Assembly: GCF_001267405.1 (NCBI RefSeq)
Contig: NZ_CP012369.1
Location: 2,212,402 to 2,276,401 of the forward strand
Source of the DNA: Moorella thermoacetica
GTDB taxonomy: Bacteria > Bacillota > DSM-521 > Neomoorellales > Neomoorellaceae
Direction: 5' to 3'
Length of the DNA: 64,000 nt
Shown: piece after piece, positions 15,455-23,698 of the stretch
How positions within the stretch are numbered: the stretch's first letter is position 1
Layout of the letters: every line of letters begins with the position of its first letter
Notes under the pieces: model-generated
The model's input: the letters and a program-made list of their open reading frames with translations, nothing else
The model's database searches: none
What the model was told of the DNA's origin: nothing
Made by a program: the position numbers and the translations under genes

Positions 15455-16376
15455 TTTCGAACATTTCCTTCCAGCGCTCGATGTTCATGTGTGCATCGGC
15501 CCGGCTGAGCCGATTTGAAAGTCTCTCTAAAGCTGCGCTACACTGCCTACGCCTTAAGCTGTTTGATGCGCCTAAGTACTCATCTACATGAACAGATTGA
15601 CCCGTAGAATCAACGATTGGAGATAGTACCAGTTTTATAGCTTGTCGGCAAAAATGCTGAAGCATATCCTTATATGTTTTTCGACCAGTATAGCCTTCAA
15701 AGGCTTTAATAGCTAGTGATTCGATATGATAACCTGATAACCGTACATTCTCTGGCAGTGACTCGTTAAGCCCTTTGAAAAGCTTAATGACTGGAATAAC
15801 CTTATGGTTGCATGACTGGTTGACGTTAGTGAGCTTTTCGGCGAATTTTATAGGTCTAATAACTTTGCTCCATCCATCACCATTGGGATCCGCGATTCTT
15901 ACCCCGGTCTTGGTCTGCAAGGCTGGTAGAAGTTGAATTTCATGGCCTGTGCTAGAAAACCTTACAGTTACGGCTAGCTTTCCTACCTCTACTTCGGTAT
16001 TGGGAAGCCGCTTTAGAAGTCGCTCAGCAAAGTAGGCCTTGATGTCAGCAGGTGAAGCATTAGCTAACGAAGTATCATTTATTCTAACAAGCATATCAAT
16101 GTCGCTAAGGCCGTTTACATAGGTATGCTTGCTTAAAGAACCACCGAAAACAAGCTCTATGGCACCTTCAATGTTTTTATCCAAGGCCCCTCTAATCGTT
16201 TCCAGGTGTTGCCGAATTTCATCTGTCTTTCGATTATTGTAGTTAGTTAGTAACGATTGTAGATACCTATTGACTTCTCCCTCGTACTCGATTCTCTTCT
16301 CATTAGACTCTGTTTCACGTAGGACCTTTTCGATATCAGTATGCTTTGACCAATAATACCAACCGCCACCACTCAT
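15447..16376 (-). CDS. CD-NTase (cGAS/DncV-like nucleotidyltransferase) of a type IV CBASS
   Basis: The product has 309 residues from ATG 16376 with AGGAGGTGA 5 bases upstream. The nucleotidyltransferase signature is ELVFGGSLSKHTYVNGLSDIDMLV at about 80-105, with the GS pair and DxD. The third strand reads GHEIQLLPAL, where an acidic residue is usual at the Gln. A C-terminal helical region (VIPVIKLFKGLNESLP and beyond) resembles the OAS-like half. The N-terminus is MSGGGWYYW, unusually Gly-rich. It should make a cyclic oligonucleotide when phage infection is sensed. It lies between a TGT-like gene (13 bases upstream) and the SLATT effector. Confidence 0.85.
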   Translation of the reverse strand: MSGGGWYYWSKHTDIEKVLRETESNEKRIEYEGEVNRYLQSLLTNYNNRKTDEIRQHLETIRGALDKNIEGAIELVFGGSLSKHTYVNGLSDIDMLVRINDTSLANASPADIKAYFAERLLKRLPNTEVEVGKLAVTVRFSSTGHEIQLLPALQTKTGVRIADPNGDGWSKVIRPIKFAEKLTNVNQSCNHKVIPVIKLFKGLNESLPENVRLSGYHIESLAIKAFEGYTGRKTYKDMLQHFCRQAIKLVLSPIVDSTGQSVHVDEYLGASNSLRRRQCSAALERLSNRLSRADAHMNIERWKEMFENE

Positions 16377-16389
16377 AGGGATTCACCTC

Positions 16390-17367
16390 CTAGAATTCTA
16401 CGCCAGCAGCGCCAATGAGAGCCTGCAACTGTTTTAGGTATAAGGGATCCAGGTCAAGAACGCTCCAGTCATGGGAACGAGCAAACCGGCCCATAATCGC
16501 CTGGGTTCTTGCTAAATCTTCCAGGTTTTTTAGACTGCCCTGAACATAAACGGAGTGATAGCTTTGTGCCCACTGCCCTTCTATAAGAGCGTAGCTGTTG
16601 TAATATAAAGCTATCCCATTGTGGTAGGCCAGTCGGAGCCAGGATAAGCTGTCAAAAATGTCGGCCCCGCAAAGGAAATATACGATTACCGATAAAGGAT
16701 CAAGACAACCAAAAATGTGAATTGGAACGTTGATCTTTCTGTCATAAAGTGCTTGTCTCAACTTCACCAAATTCTGACATCGTGTTAAGAAAGACGAACC
16801 TAACTCCTTTTCAGTGAACCCGATGATATCGAACTCAGAAAGTTCCTCACAGTAATTGATCAGAGCTTTAATGTCAACGAATTTCATTTTATCGTCAATT
16901 GGCTTTATCAGAAAGTCTTTTGCATATTCCCTCGGTATTTTTGCGAAGAATGTCTGAGCATTCCTAATTTGTTCAGGTAATGAGGCTCGAGTGTCATAAC
17001 TAACAACCACTAGAGAACACAAGGGCTGGAGCCGTTTCACAACCTCCTCGAATTGCTCTTTCGACCATTCTTTTGTTGGATGACCATTGAAGTTGTAAAA
17101 ATCCGTAAGATCATCATTGTTTCCAACTTCAAATGCACCACTATCGACAAATAATATCTCGGAACAATAGATTGCACTCTCATCTAAATGGCTATAATAG
17201 ATGTCGTATGCACTAACCAGGGATGCATCAGTTGTATGTTCTCCCAATTTTTGATGCATCTCCCTTAAATCAGGGAATCCTCGGCTAGAGAAAGAGGGTA
17301 CAAGCAATGGCGTCTTCCATTTAATAGTATCAATTCGTCTTTCCTGACATAAATCCTCCAGCCTCAT
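16390..17367 (-). CDS. TGT-like (queuine tRNA-ribosyltransferase fold) protein of type IV CBASS
   Basis: The product has 325 residues. Start ATG 17367 was chosen for GGAGGCG 5 bases upstream; the longer frame lies within queC. Features resembling the TGT/DpdA barrel are ILFVDSGAFEVGN (compare DSGGFQ), VVSYDTRASLPEQIRNAQ (an Asp on a strand end), FDIIGFTEKELG, VPIHIFGCLDPLSVIVYF and FDSLSWLRLAYHNG. The Cys/His zinc site of bacterial TGT is not visible. The stop is 13 bases before the CD-NTase. In type IV CBASS a TGT-like protein accompanies QueC. Its exact substrate, nucleic acid or protein, cannot be read from the sequence. Confidence 0.75.
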   Translation of the reverse strand: MRLEDLCQERRIDTIKWKTPLLVPSFSSRGFPDLREMHQKLGEHTTDASLVSAYDIYYSHLDESAIYCSEILFVDSGAFEVGNNDDLTDFYNFNGHPTKEWSKEQFEEVVKRLQPLCSLVVVSYDTRASLPEQIRNAQTFFAKIPREYAKDFLIKPIDDKMKFVDIKALINYCEELSEFDIIGFTEKELGSSFLTRCQNLVKLRQALYDRKINVPIHIFGCLDPLSVIVYFLCGADIFDSLSWLRLAYHNGIALYYNSYALIEGQWAQSYHSVYVQGSLKNLEDLARTQAIMGRFARSHDWSVLDLDPLYLKQLQALIGAAGVEF

Positions 17368-17908
17368 ACAATCGCCTCCGATCATAGCAAGATGGACACT
17401 GACCGCATGGTTCGTCGTTATTCCTCTCACAACTGTATGTAAGGTCAACAGGGACTCCATGGCTCGTGCAATATTGGTAAACTTCCAGCTTACTCCACCT
17501 GAGAAAGGGGGCTTCTACCGTAACAGCGCCGCTAAAGTAACCATCCAAAAGCCGCTGCATATCTGCCATAAATCCTTGAGAACAGTCGTAGTAAATCGTG
17601 CCGGAGTGTATCCCGAGAGCCACCCTGTTAATACCCGGCGACAAGTTCGCACAGGCTATCAAAACAAAAATTGCATTTCGACAGAGATATTCTTCACCTT
17701 TTCGCGCAAGGGGAGGCTGGATGTGGGCTATCCTGAGATCTATACCATAATGCGCTGCAATAGCTTTTGCAGCCTGCGCTTCCCGTTCCGCGACTGGCTG
17801 ACCGTACTGGACATGTAGGCCGTAAACGGATGTATTTTTACTTCTGTAATAATGAACCAGAGCAGCCGAGTCGATACCTCCACTCAGAAGAACCAGCACT
17901 GGATTCAT
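17330..17908 (-). CDS. QueC-like 7-deazaguanine ligase of type IV CBASS
   Basis: The product has 192 residues from ATG 17908, with GAAGGTG upstream. The PP-loop ATPase motif is LVLLSGGIDSAALVHYY at 5-21. GLHVQYGQPVAEREAQAAK follows. A C-terminal zinc site is CERNNDEPCGQCPSCYDRR, the C-x8-C-x2-C-x2-C pattern of QueC. QueC turns 7-carboxy-7-deazaguanine into preQ0 with ATP and ammonia. It overlaps the TGT-like gene by 38 bases. No queD, queE or folE-type gene is near, so the deazaguanine precursor must come from elsewhere. The context says it is part of the immune operon rather than housekeeping queuosine synthesis. Confidence 0.85.
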   Translation of the reverse strand: MNPVLVLLSGGIDSAALVHYYRSKNTSVYGLHVQYGQPVAEREAQAAKAIAAHYGIDLRIAHIQPPLARKGEEYLCRNAIFVLIACANLSPGINRVALGIHSGTIYYDCSQGFMADMQRLLDGYFSGAVTVEAPFLRWSKLEVYQYCTSHGVPVDLTYSCERNNDEPCGQCPSCYDRRRLYEAGGFMSGKTN

Positions 17909-18018
17909 AGAATCACACCTTCTCCGTAAACTACAATCCTCTCCAAAGAGAGATTTAATGATCGGGCAACCATATTGCAAATATCAGTATAAAGGTACGA
18001 CTTAGACCATAACAGCTT

Positions 18019-20067
18019 TTAGTCAACAATCGCCTTAACAAAAGCATCCGTTGCATCAGCATAAAATTCGATGTTGATCTTCGTAGCCATTTCGTCAGGA
18101 AGATCAAACAATTGCCTTCGAGAAGATATAGGCATTAACAGCGTCGTTGCTCCTTTCTCGAGGGCCAGTTCGGCCACAGCAACCGGATTTGGTATCATCT
18201 CAATTGAGCCACCAAGGTTTAAGGCTCCGACTATGATCAATCCACCCTTAACGCTTCGCTCAATTAGAGCGCCGCAAAGTGCAATCAGCACTGGTAAACC
18301 AAGTCCCTGGCCTGAACGTTCCACGTCCATAGCGCGTAATTGGATTGAAAACTCACGGGCGCGCGGATCGCGGTCACCAACCAGCTCTTTAGCCCTGACG
18401 TACAGGTTTTGTTCTCCGTAACGAACGCTTTCCCGAAATGCCGGCGGGACAGGTGCGTTAAGAATTTTTACTCCACTGCCAGGACCCGCCGCAACCTCTA
18501 TTCGATAGAGAGCTGGTGAAGCGTCCTGGCCGCCGGGACTGATGGCCCACACCTGCCCGGGAGGCAGGGGATCGCTGTCGATGGTTTCATCACTGTGGAG
18601 TTCCGGCGTGGCAACAAACTGTTCCACCCCCTCCACGCCCATAGAGAAGCTGAAGTGAGTATTGCGAAATTCCGTCTTAAGGCAGCGCTTTTGCTGTTCC
18701 TTTACCCTTCGACGCGATTCCAGGGCCAAACGGACGATCTTTTCTAGCTCTTCATCAGGTATCGGCATCTCCGGATCGGGGAAAAGTAGCTTGATCAGGC
18801 CGCTAACGGTTTTATGAACGGCTTCAATATCGCGACCGCTGAGGGCTCCACCCCAGTTAACCCGGCCCTGGAGCACGGAAACCCGGCTACCATCACGCAG
18901 TCTATGCCAGCATTCGGAGAGAAAGTCGCTGACCAAGCCAAAATGATCCGTAAGATGGATATTGGGGTTGAGTTTGGGAAACTCCCACCCTGGAACATAG
19001 GCGTGAATGCGGTCCATGAAAGCCGTATCATCCCGCATCTCCGGCGGGAGTGGACTGAATAAGTGGCCGATGCGTTGCTGTTGCTGGACATCCACATCAA
19101 AGTTCCCGAGCATTACAATGCCGCCGGAAGCACGGATACTCTCCTTGCCGCGGGAGAATTCGCCCGATGCCATGTACCCCTTCATAATGTTGACGCCGTC
19201 CTTCTGATCGAAGGATATGCCGGACACTTCATCAAAGCACACGACATCATAGTGGCAGACAAGCCCCCGCTGTCCGGTGGCATTATTCACAAACATTTTG
19301 GCCACTGTGGCTTTACCGCCTGAAATCAGATGGGAGTATGGGGAGATTTGTTGAAACAAATGGCTTTTGCCCGTGCCCCGGGGGCCTATTTCCACCAGGT
19401 TGTAGTTTCGCTCTACAAAAGGCACCATCCGCAGCAGGGCGATATCCTGAGCCCGTTCTGAAAGGGTATCCGGTTCCAAACCTACAGAGCGTATCAGGAG
19501 GCGTTTCCATTCGTCAGTGGTAAACTGGCTCCTCCCTCGCTGCAGCGCTGCCAGGGCATCCACTTTAGAAAGTTGAATGGCCCGCAAGTTTTCAATGGCG
19601 AAAGGACGACCGTTCTTCTCCTGGGCAATGGTGGCATCATAGACGAGGGTGACTTCGGCATAAAAACCATCAGTAAGCATGCGCTCATTTTCATGCACCA
19701 GGGCGTCGTCAATCCGGACGTCTTTCAGCCCCAGGCTCGGCAGTTGGGCAACAAAACAATCGTTTTTGGTGTCAAGTCGAGCCTTGATGAGATCGATTAT
19801 TTTGATCGACCCGATCTCCCTTGCCCGGGCCTTAAAAAGTTCTTCTTCACCGGTCCTGACAGTGCGATCCCGCAATTGCCTCTCAACAATCTCCAGGCCT
19901 TCCTCGATCTCCTTTTCATCGACAGTTGCACAATACCGGCCGAGCAGGAATTCTACCACGTAGGTGGGTACAGGATACTGCCGGCTGTATTTGCGCACCA
20001 GGTCCTTCCGAACTATATACCCGTCAAATACAGAAGCTGCCAATTTATCGAGGGCATCAAGCTCCAT
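18019..20067 (-). CDS. brxL: BrxL, BREX AAA+/Lon-like protein
   Basis: The product has 682 residues, normal length. The N-terminal DUF4007-like region is followed by an AAA+ domain with Walker A EIGPRGTGKSHLFQQISPYS and Walker B VCFDEVSGISF. The C-terminal Lon-protease-like fold is at about 570-680. There, the stretch aligned with the Lon catalytic Ser reads RSGQGLGLPVL, and the Lys position in GGSIEMIPNP also looks changed, so peptidase activity is doubtful. Start ATG 20067 has GGAGGTGATG upstream and lies 2 bases past the pglZ stop. It is the last gene of the type 1 BREX set. The QueC gene starts 110 bases further on the same strand. Confidence 0.92.
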   Translation of the reverse strand: MELDALDKLAASVFDGYIVRKDLVRKYSRQYPVPTYVVEFLLGRYCATVDEKEIEEGLEIVERQLRDRTVRTGEEELFKARAREIGSIKIIDLIKARLDTKNDCFVAQLPSLGLKDVRIDDALVHENERMLTDGFYAEVTLVYDATIAQEKNGRPFAIENLRAIQLSKVDALAALQRGRSQFTTDEWKRLLIRSVGLEPDTLSERAQDIALLRMVPFVERNYNLVEIGPRGTGKSHLFQQISPYSHLISGGKATVAKMFVNNATGQRGLVCHYDVVCFDEVSGISFDQKDGVNIMKGYMASGEFSRGKESIRASGGIVMLGNFDVDVQQQQRIGHLFSPLPPEMRDDTAFMDRIHAYVPGWEFPKLNPNIHLTDHFGLVSDFLSECWHRLRDGSRVSVLQGRVNWGGALSGRDIEAVHKTVSGLIKLLFPDPEMPIPDEELEKIVRLALESRRRVKEQQKRCLKTEFRNTHFSFSMGVEGVEQFVATPELHSDETIDSDPLPPGQVWAISPGGQDASPALYRIEVAAGPGSGVKILNAPVPPAFRESVRYGEQNLYVRAKELVGDRDPRAREFSIQLRAMDVERSGQGLGLPVLIALCGALIERSVKGGLIIVGALNLGGSIEMIPNPVAVAELALEKGATTLLMPISSRRQLFDLPDEMATKINIEFYADATDAFVKAIVD

Positions 20068-20069
20068 AC

Positions 20070-22424
20070 CTACTCATCACCTCCAACGGTAGTCGCCTGC
20101 TTTGCCAGTACCCGTCCCGACGGGTCGAGCAGGACGAGGCTGACCGTAGTGCCTTCAAGGGCATCGTCCGCGACAAGAAGGCCAACACGTCCACCGGAAT
20201 CAATCGGTTTGGGCGTGGTAATACTGGAATGGGGATCATTGGGTTTGGTCCGCAGGTCGGCCATGACTTCGCTGCTGCTCGTATCAACTGCAACGCGACA
20301 GCGCATCCCATACCATTGAATTTCCCTTATGCTAACCGTAACTGGGGTTAGCCCGCTGGAATTAAAAGTCAAGTCAGGAAGCAGGCATTCCTGAAGGCTG
20401 ACGCCGCCATGGGCATATTCGTTGCCGTTTATGAAACAATATACCCCCGGAGCAAAAGCGATGTGCTGGTATGCATTCCAGTACCATCCGGCAGTCGGCA
20501 CATCAACATGGGCACCCGGCCGGATGGCGGCACACCGTGTCCAGCGGCTTTCGGTGAGGTATTTGGGCAGCTTCATGGCCGGCAGCCCGCCCGGGACTAA
20601 AAGCCACCCATGGTCTGTTACTACGCGCACCTGCTGCCAGCCGGCCTCCAGCAAACCCTGGATTCGATCCAGGACAAGCTCAAGCTGTTCATCGATGCGG
20701 GCAGCAAGCCTGCTTTGCAGCGTATGTCCCAATCGGTCAAATTCACCAAATTCCGTCCACCCCCGGGCTCCAGGTTCACCCGGGTGCCCCGTCTCCGGAG
20801 AATTGAACACCTGATAGCCTGCTTCCGCTAAGAGCTTGCGAAACCGGTCGGGAGTCAGGGGGAGATTAGCCCCGGCAATCTCTGGAATAAAGTATTCGCC
20901 GGGTAAATGGCCGGAAAGCTTTCCTGCTATGGGGGAGGCTGCCGGTTTTGCCGTTGCCGTTACCGTGGGCAGTCCGGCCCAGCGCCAATTTATATTTACC
21001 CGGAGCTGTCTTGCTTCAGCCATGGCAACCAGTCGCCGGGCAATGTCAAAGCGGAGCCCGTCTATAAAGAGCAAACACTGCCCGGGATTGGCGGCAATTA
21101 AAGTACGGTCTTTATCATCAGCGTTCGGCAAAGGGAAGGTTTTAATCAAATCCTGGAAATGCCGGGCTACATCCTCCAGCCAGGGAAGGTAGATACTGCG
21201 GACAGCGGCCTGTATTGCCTGCGCATCCTCTAATGATTTTACGCTGCCAGTTGCCTGTAAGACGGCATCATCGGCCAGATACCCGCCCTCGATGTATAGT
21301 TCGGCCATTGCCTGGGGCATGTCACCTCCCAGGCCTCGGGCAGTCTTTCGCGCCAGGGTCACCAGGTGCTTTAAAGCCCCGGCCAGGGGGCTCTGTCCCA
21401 GCTGGGCCCAGATCCACTCCCTCCGCTCGCCGTGTTCCTTCTCGAGTTCTTCGATTTTTTGCCTAGCATCAGGGGAAGATAATTTTTCCAGCTCCAAAAG
21501 GCTTTGCCTTAAGGCCTCCTCTTCAGCTTCGTTTTCATCCGGCCAGGGCTCCCGGTTAACGAACAATCTTGATGGTTTGGCGCGCCGCAAAATTGCGGGG
21601 ATGCCGGGGTAAAGGGCCGGGGCTTCTGCATACCTGCGCCACAATCCCTGCCAGGCTTCATTATCCTGCAATCCCATTTTCTCGGCGACAGCAATTTCGC
21701 CATCCCTATCCGGGTCGATTTCATATTCAACCTTACAGCAGGAGCAAAAGGCCATCCACTTCTCTTCACCCCATTTTTCGCGGGTACGAGCCGGGTCGCT
21801 GAGCCATGACAGCAAGTCCCGCTGGGTATCTGCCACCATCAACCTGTCAAAATCCTCGGCCTCCAGGCGTTTGCCCCGCAGGCGTGCGACAGGAGCGGTG
21901 GCCAGTTGGGGTAGTGCCCGAAGCATCGCCTGGCGGGTCTGTTTATCTTTAGCCACATCCAGGCCCAGGCCATCTTCAGAGACAAGAAACGCCTCAACTG
22001 TCCAGTCTTTACCGTTGCGCTGGGTCCAAACCGTCCCGCGGTACTGCAGTTCCACCAGCGGTTTGAGGCTTTCCGGGCACTCCTCACCGGCCCGGAGCAC
22101 CTGCCGGCTAACGTTGGGCAGGTAAATGATAGGAATGGCTTTATCCGGTAGTTCAACATCAGGTAGCATTCGTTCAATAACACACCGCAGCCAGATTGCC
22201 GGCCCGGTTTTTTCTTCCGGGTTGTAATCTCCCAGGGTTAAAAGCTCCGGCATAAGCGGGCGCAACTGGGATACCAGGGGCTGCCACTGGCCGTCGGCAT
22301 CGGTCCAGAGAATCGCTGCCGGCGGGACAATGGTCGCAGAGTCATACCGGCCGGCTCGAAGCAATGAATCGCGCACAGCCTCCAGCAGAGTATTGGCCAA
22401 CATTTCACTCGTCCTGCTAGACAT
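20070..22424 (-). CDS. pglZ: PglZ, BREX alkaline-phosphatase-superfamily protein
   Basis: The product has 784 residues. The central to C-terminal PglZ domain shows CLLFIDGLRFDIARRL (metal-site Asp), VRVVTDHGWLLVPGGLPAM (Asp-His) and AFAPGVYCFINGNEYAHGGVS. A long helical middle contains KKL-type coiled coil (EKLSSPDARQKIEELEKEHG). PglZ is essential for BREX and is a predicted metal-dependent phosphodiesterase. Start ATG 22424 follows AGGAG, and the gene touches the pglX stop. It appears intact. Confidence 0.92.
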   Translation of the reverse strand: MSSRTSEMLANTLLEAVRDSLLRAGRYDSATIVPPAAILWTDADGQWQPLVSQLRPLMPELLTLGDYNPEEKTGPAIWLRCVIERMLPDVELPDKAIPIIYLPNVSRQVLRAGEECPESLKPLVELQYRGTVWTQRNGKDWTVEAFLVSEDGLGLDVAKDKQTRQAMLRALPQLATAPVARLRGKRLEAEDFDRLMVADTQRDLLSWLSDPARTREKWGEEKWMAFCSCCKVEYEIDPDRDGEIAVAEKMGLQDNEAWQGLWRRYAEAPALYPGIPAILRRAKPSRLFVNREPWPDENEAEEEALRQSLLELEKLSSPDARQKIEELEKEHGERREWIWAQLGQSPLAGALKHLVTLARKTARGLGGDMPQAMAELYIEGGYLADDAVLQATGSVKSLEDAQAIQAAVRSIYLPWLEDVARHFQDLIKTFPLPNADDKDRTLIAANPGQCLLFIDGLRFDIARRLVAMAEARQLRVNINWRWAGLPTVTATAKPAASPIAGKLSGHLPGEYFIPEIAGANLPLTPDRFRKLLAEAGYQVFNSPETGHPGEPGARGWTEFGEFDRLGHTLQSRLAARIDEQLELVLDRIQGLLEAGWQQVRVVTDHGWLLVPGGLPAMKLPKYLTESRWTRCAAIRPGAHVDVPTAGWYWNAYQHIAFAPGVYCFINGNEYAHGGVSLQECLLPDLTFNSSGLTPVTVSIREIQWYGMRCRVAVDTSSSEVMADLRTKPNDPHSSITTPKPIDSGGRVGLLVADDALEGTTVSLVLLDPSGRVLAKQATTVGGDE

Positions 22425-23698
22425 GGCTATTTACTCCTCGTCTTCCTGTTCATTGTCTCACGTGCTTTTCTTTTTTCTTCACTGGTTAAATGCACATCAT
22501 TGACCCGATCGCCGGTGAACTTACCATTCTTCCATAACCAGGGAAACTGTTCTTGTGGGCGCACAGGCTCTTTGCCACGGTCTTTGCCCCAGCTAATATT
22601 GGGCTTCCACCGGAGGATGCCGGCACCTTTCCGGCCGCCGGGAATGTCAGAAGCCATAAACGGCCGGATGTTGATGCGCACGCCGTCGTTGATATCCGGT
22701 TCCCAGCCGATGGGCTGCTTTTCGATAGGCTTCCAGCGAACGAAAATGTCGAATGGAGGTTCACCTTCGAGGATGGCAATAAGGCGTTTTTGCAATTCCA
22801 ATGCCGCTGCCAGTCGATCCTCAGCACCACCTTCGCCCCGCTTCACCCCATCTTTCTGCCGGGTAATCCACTCACCGAGATAACTATAAGTAAGGCTTTC
22901 TAAAACCTGCCTGCCTTTGCCATTGCCCTCGGCAAGCTTATGGTAGTTGACCAAGGCATGGAAACCGTCGCGCCGGCGCCCGTCCCAGATATGCCAGATG
23001 AAGGGCCGGTGGTGGAATAGCTTACAGTGCTGTTCAAAGAAATCGTTGCGAAGCCACTCGTCAAGATCCTTTGCTTCTGAACCCGTTGCTGCGATAAGTT
23101 CCTGCTCTTTTGTTGGCGACCAGTCATTCCCATATGCGGCGGCGAGCAACGCCCGCAGCCGTTCGGCAGCCGGGTCTTCTCCGCGAACGGCAGGGATGCA
23201 CACTATGCCGTCTGAATTGCTCAATTCATCTAATTCATCCAGTTCATGTTCGGGCCATTGATAACCTAAAAGTCGGGCTATAGCGACATGGAGTAGAGCA
23301 ATGGACGATGTTATTGTCCCCTTAAAGATCCATTGGGTTGGTGCATCTGCATAAGCTTTAGGCAAAGGTATTGTTGTATCGGAATATAGCCACTTGCCTG
23401 GATCCCAATGGATTTTACTAACATAACCATTTTCAACTGCAACATTAGGATTAATCGCTCGCAAAGCTTTGGTGAATTCGCCGGACATACAGAAAGCACA
23501 AATTCCAGGGAGATATTCATACTTTCTCGGAATGATTACTGGAGCAGTATTAGAGAACAGTTCCCCTGTATATAAGGTGGCTGGCAGATCACGCATCTTC
23601 CCTATGTGTAGATCGTAAAATAGAATTGACCCAGGATCGTCAAATAAAACTGACCCACCTTGTGATAAAATCTCCCCTGAGAGGGGGAGGAAAAAGAG

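Noticed and set aside
17330-17908. QueC as housekeeping queuosine synthesis or a Qat system
   Set aside because: No queD/queE or qatA/B/D-like genes are adjacent. The neighbours are a TGT-like protein, a CD-NTase and a membrane effector, which fits type IV CBASS better.
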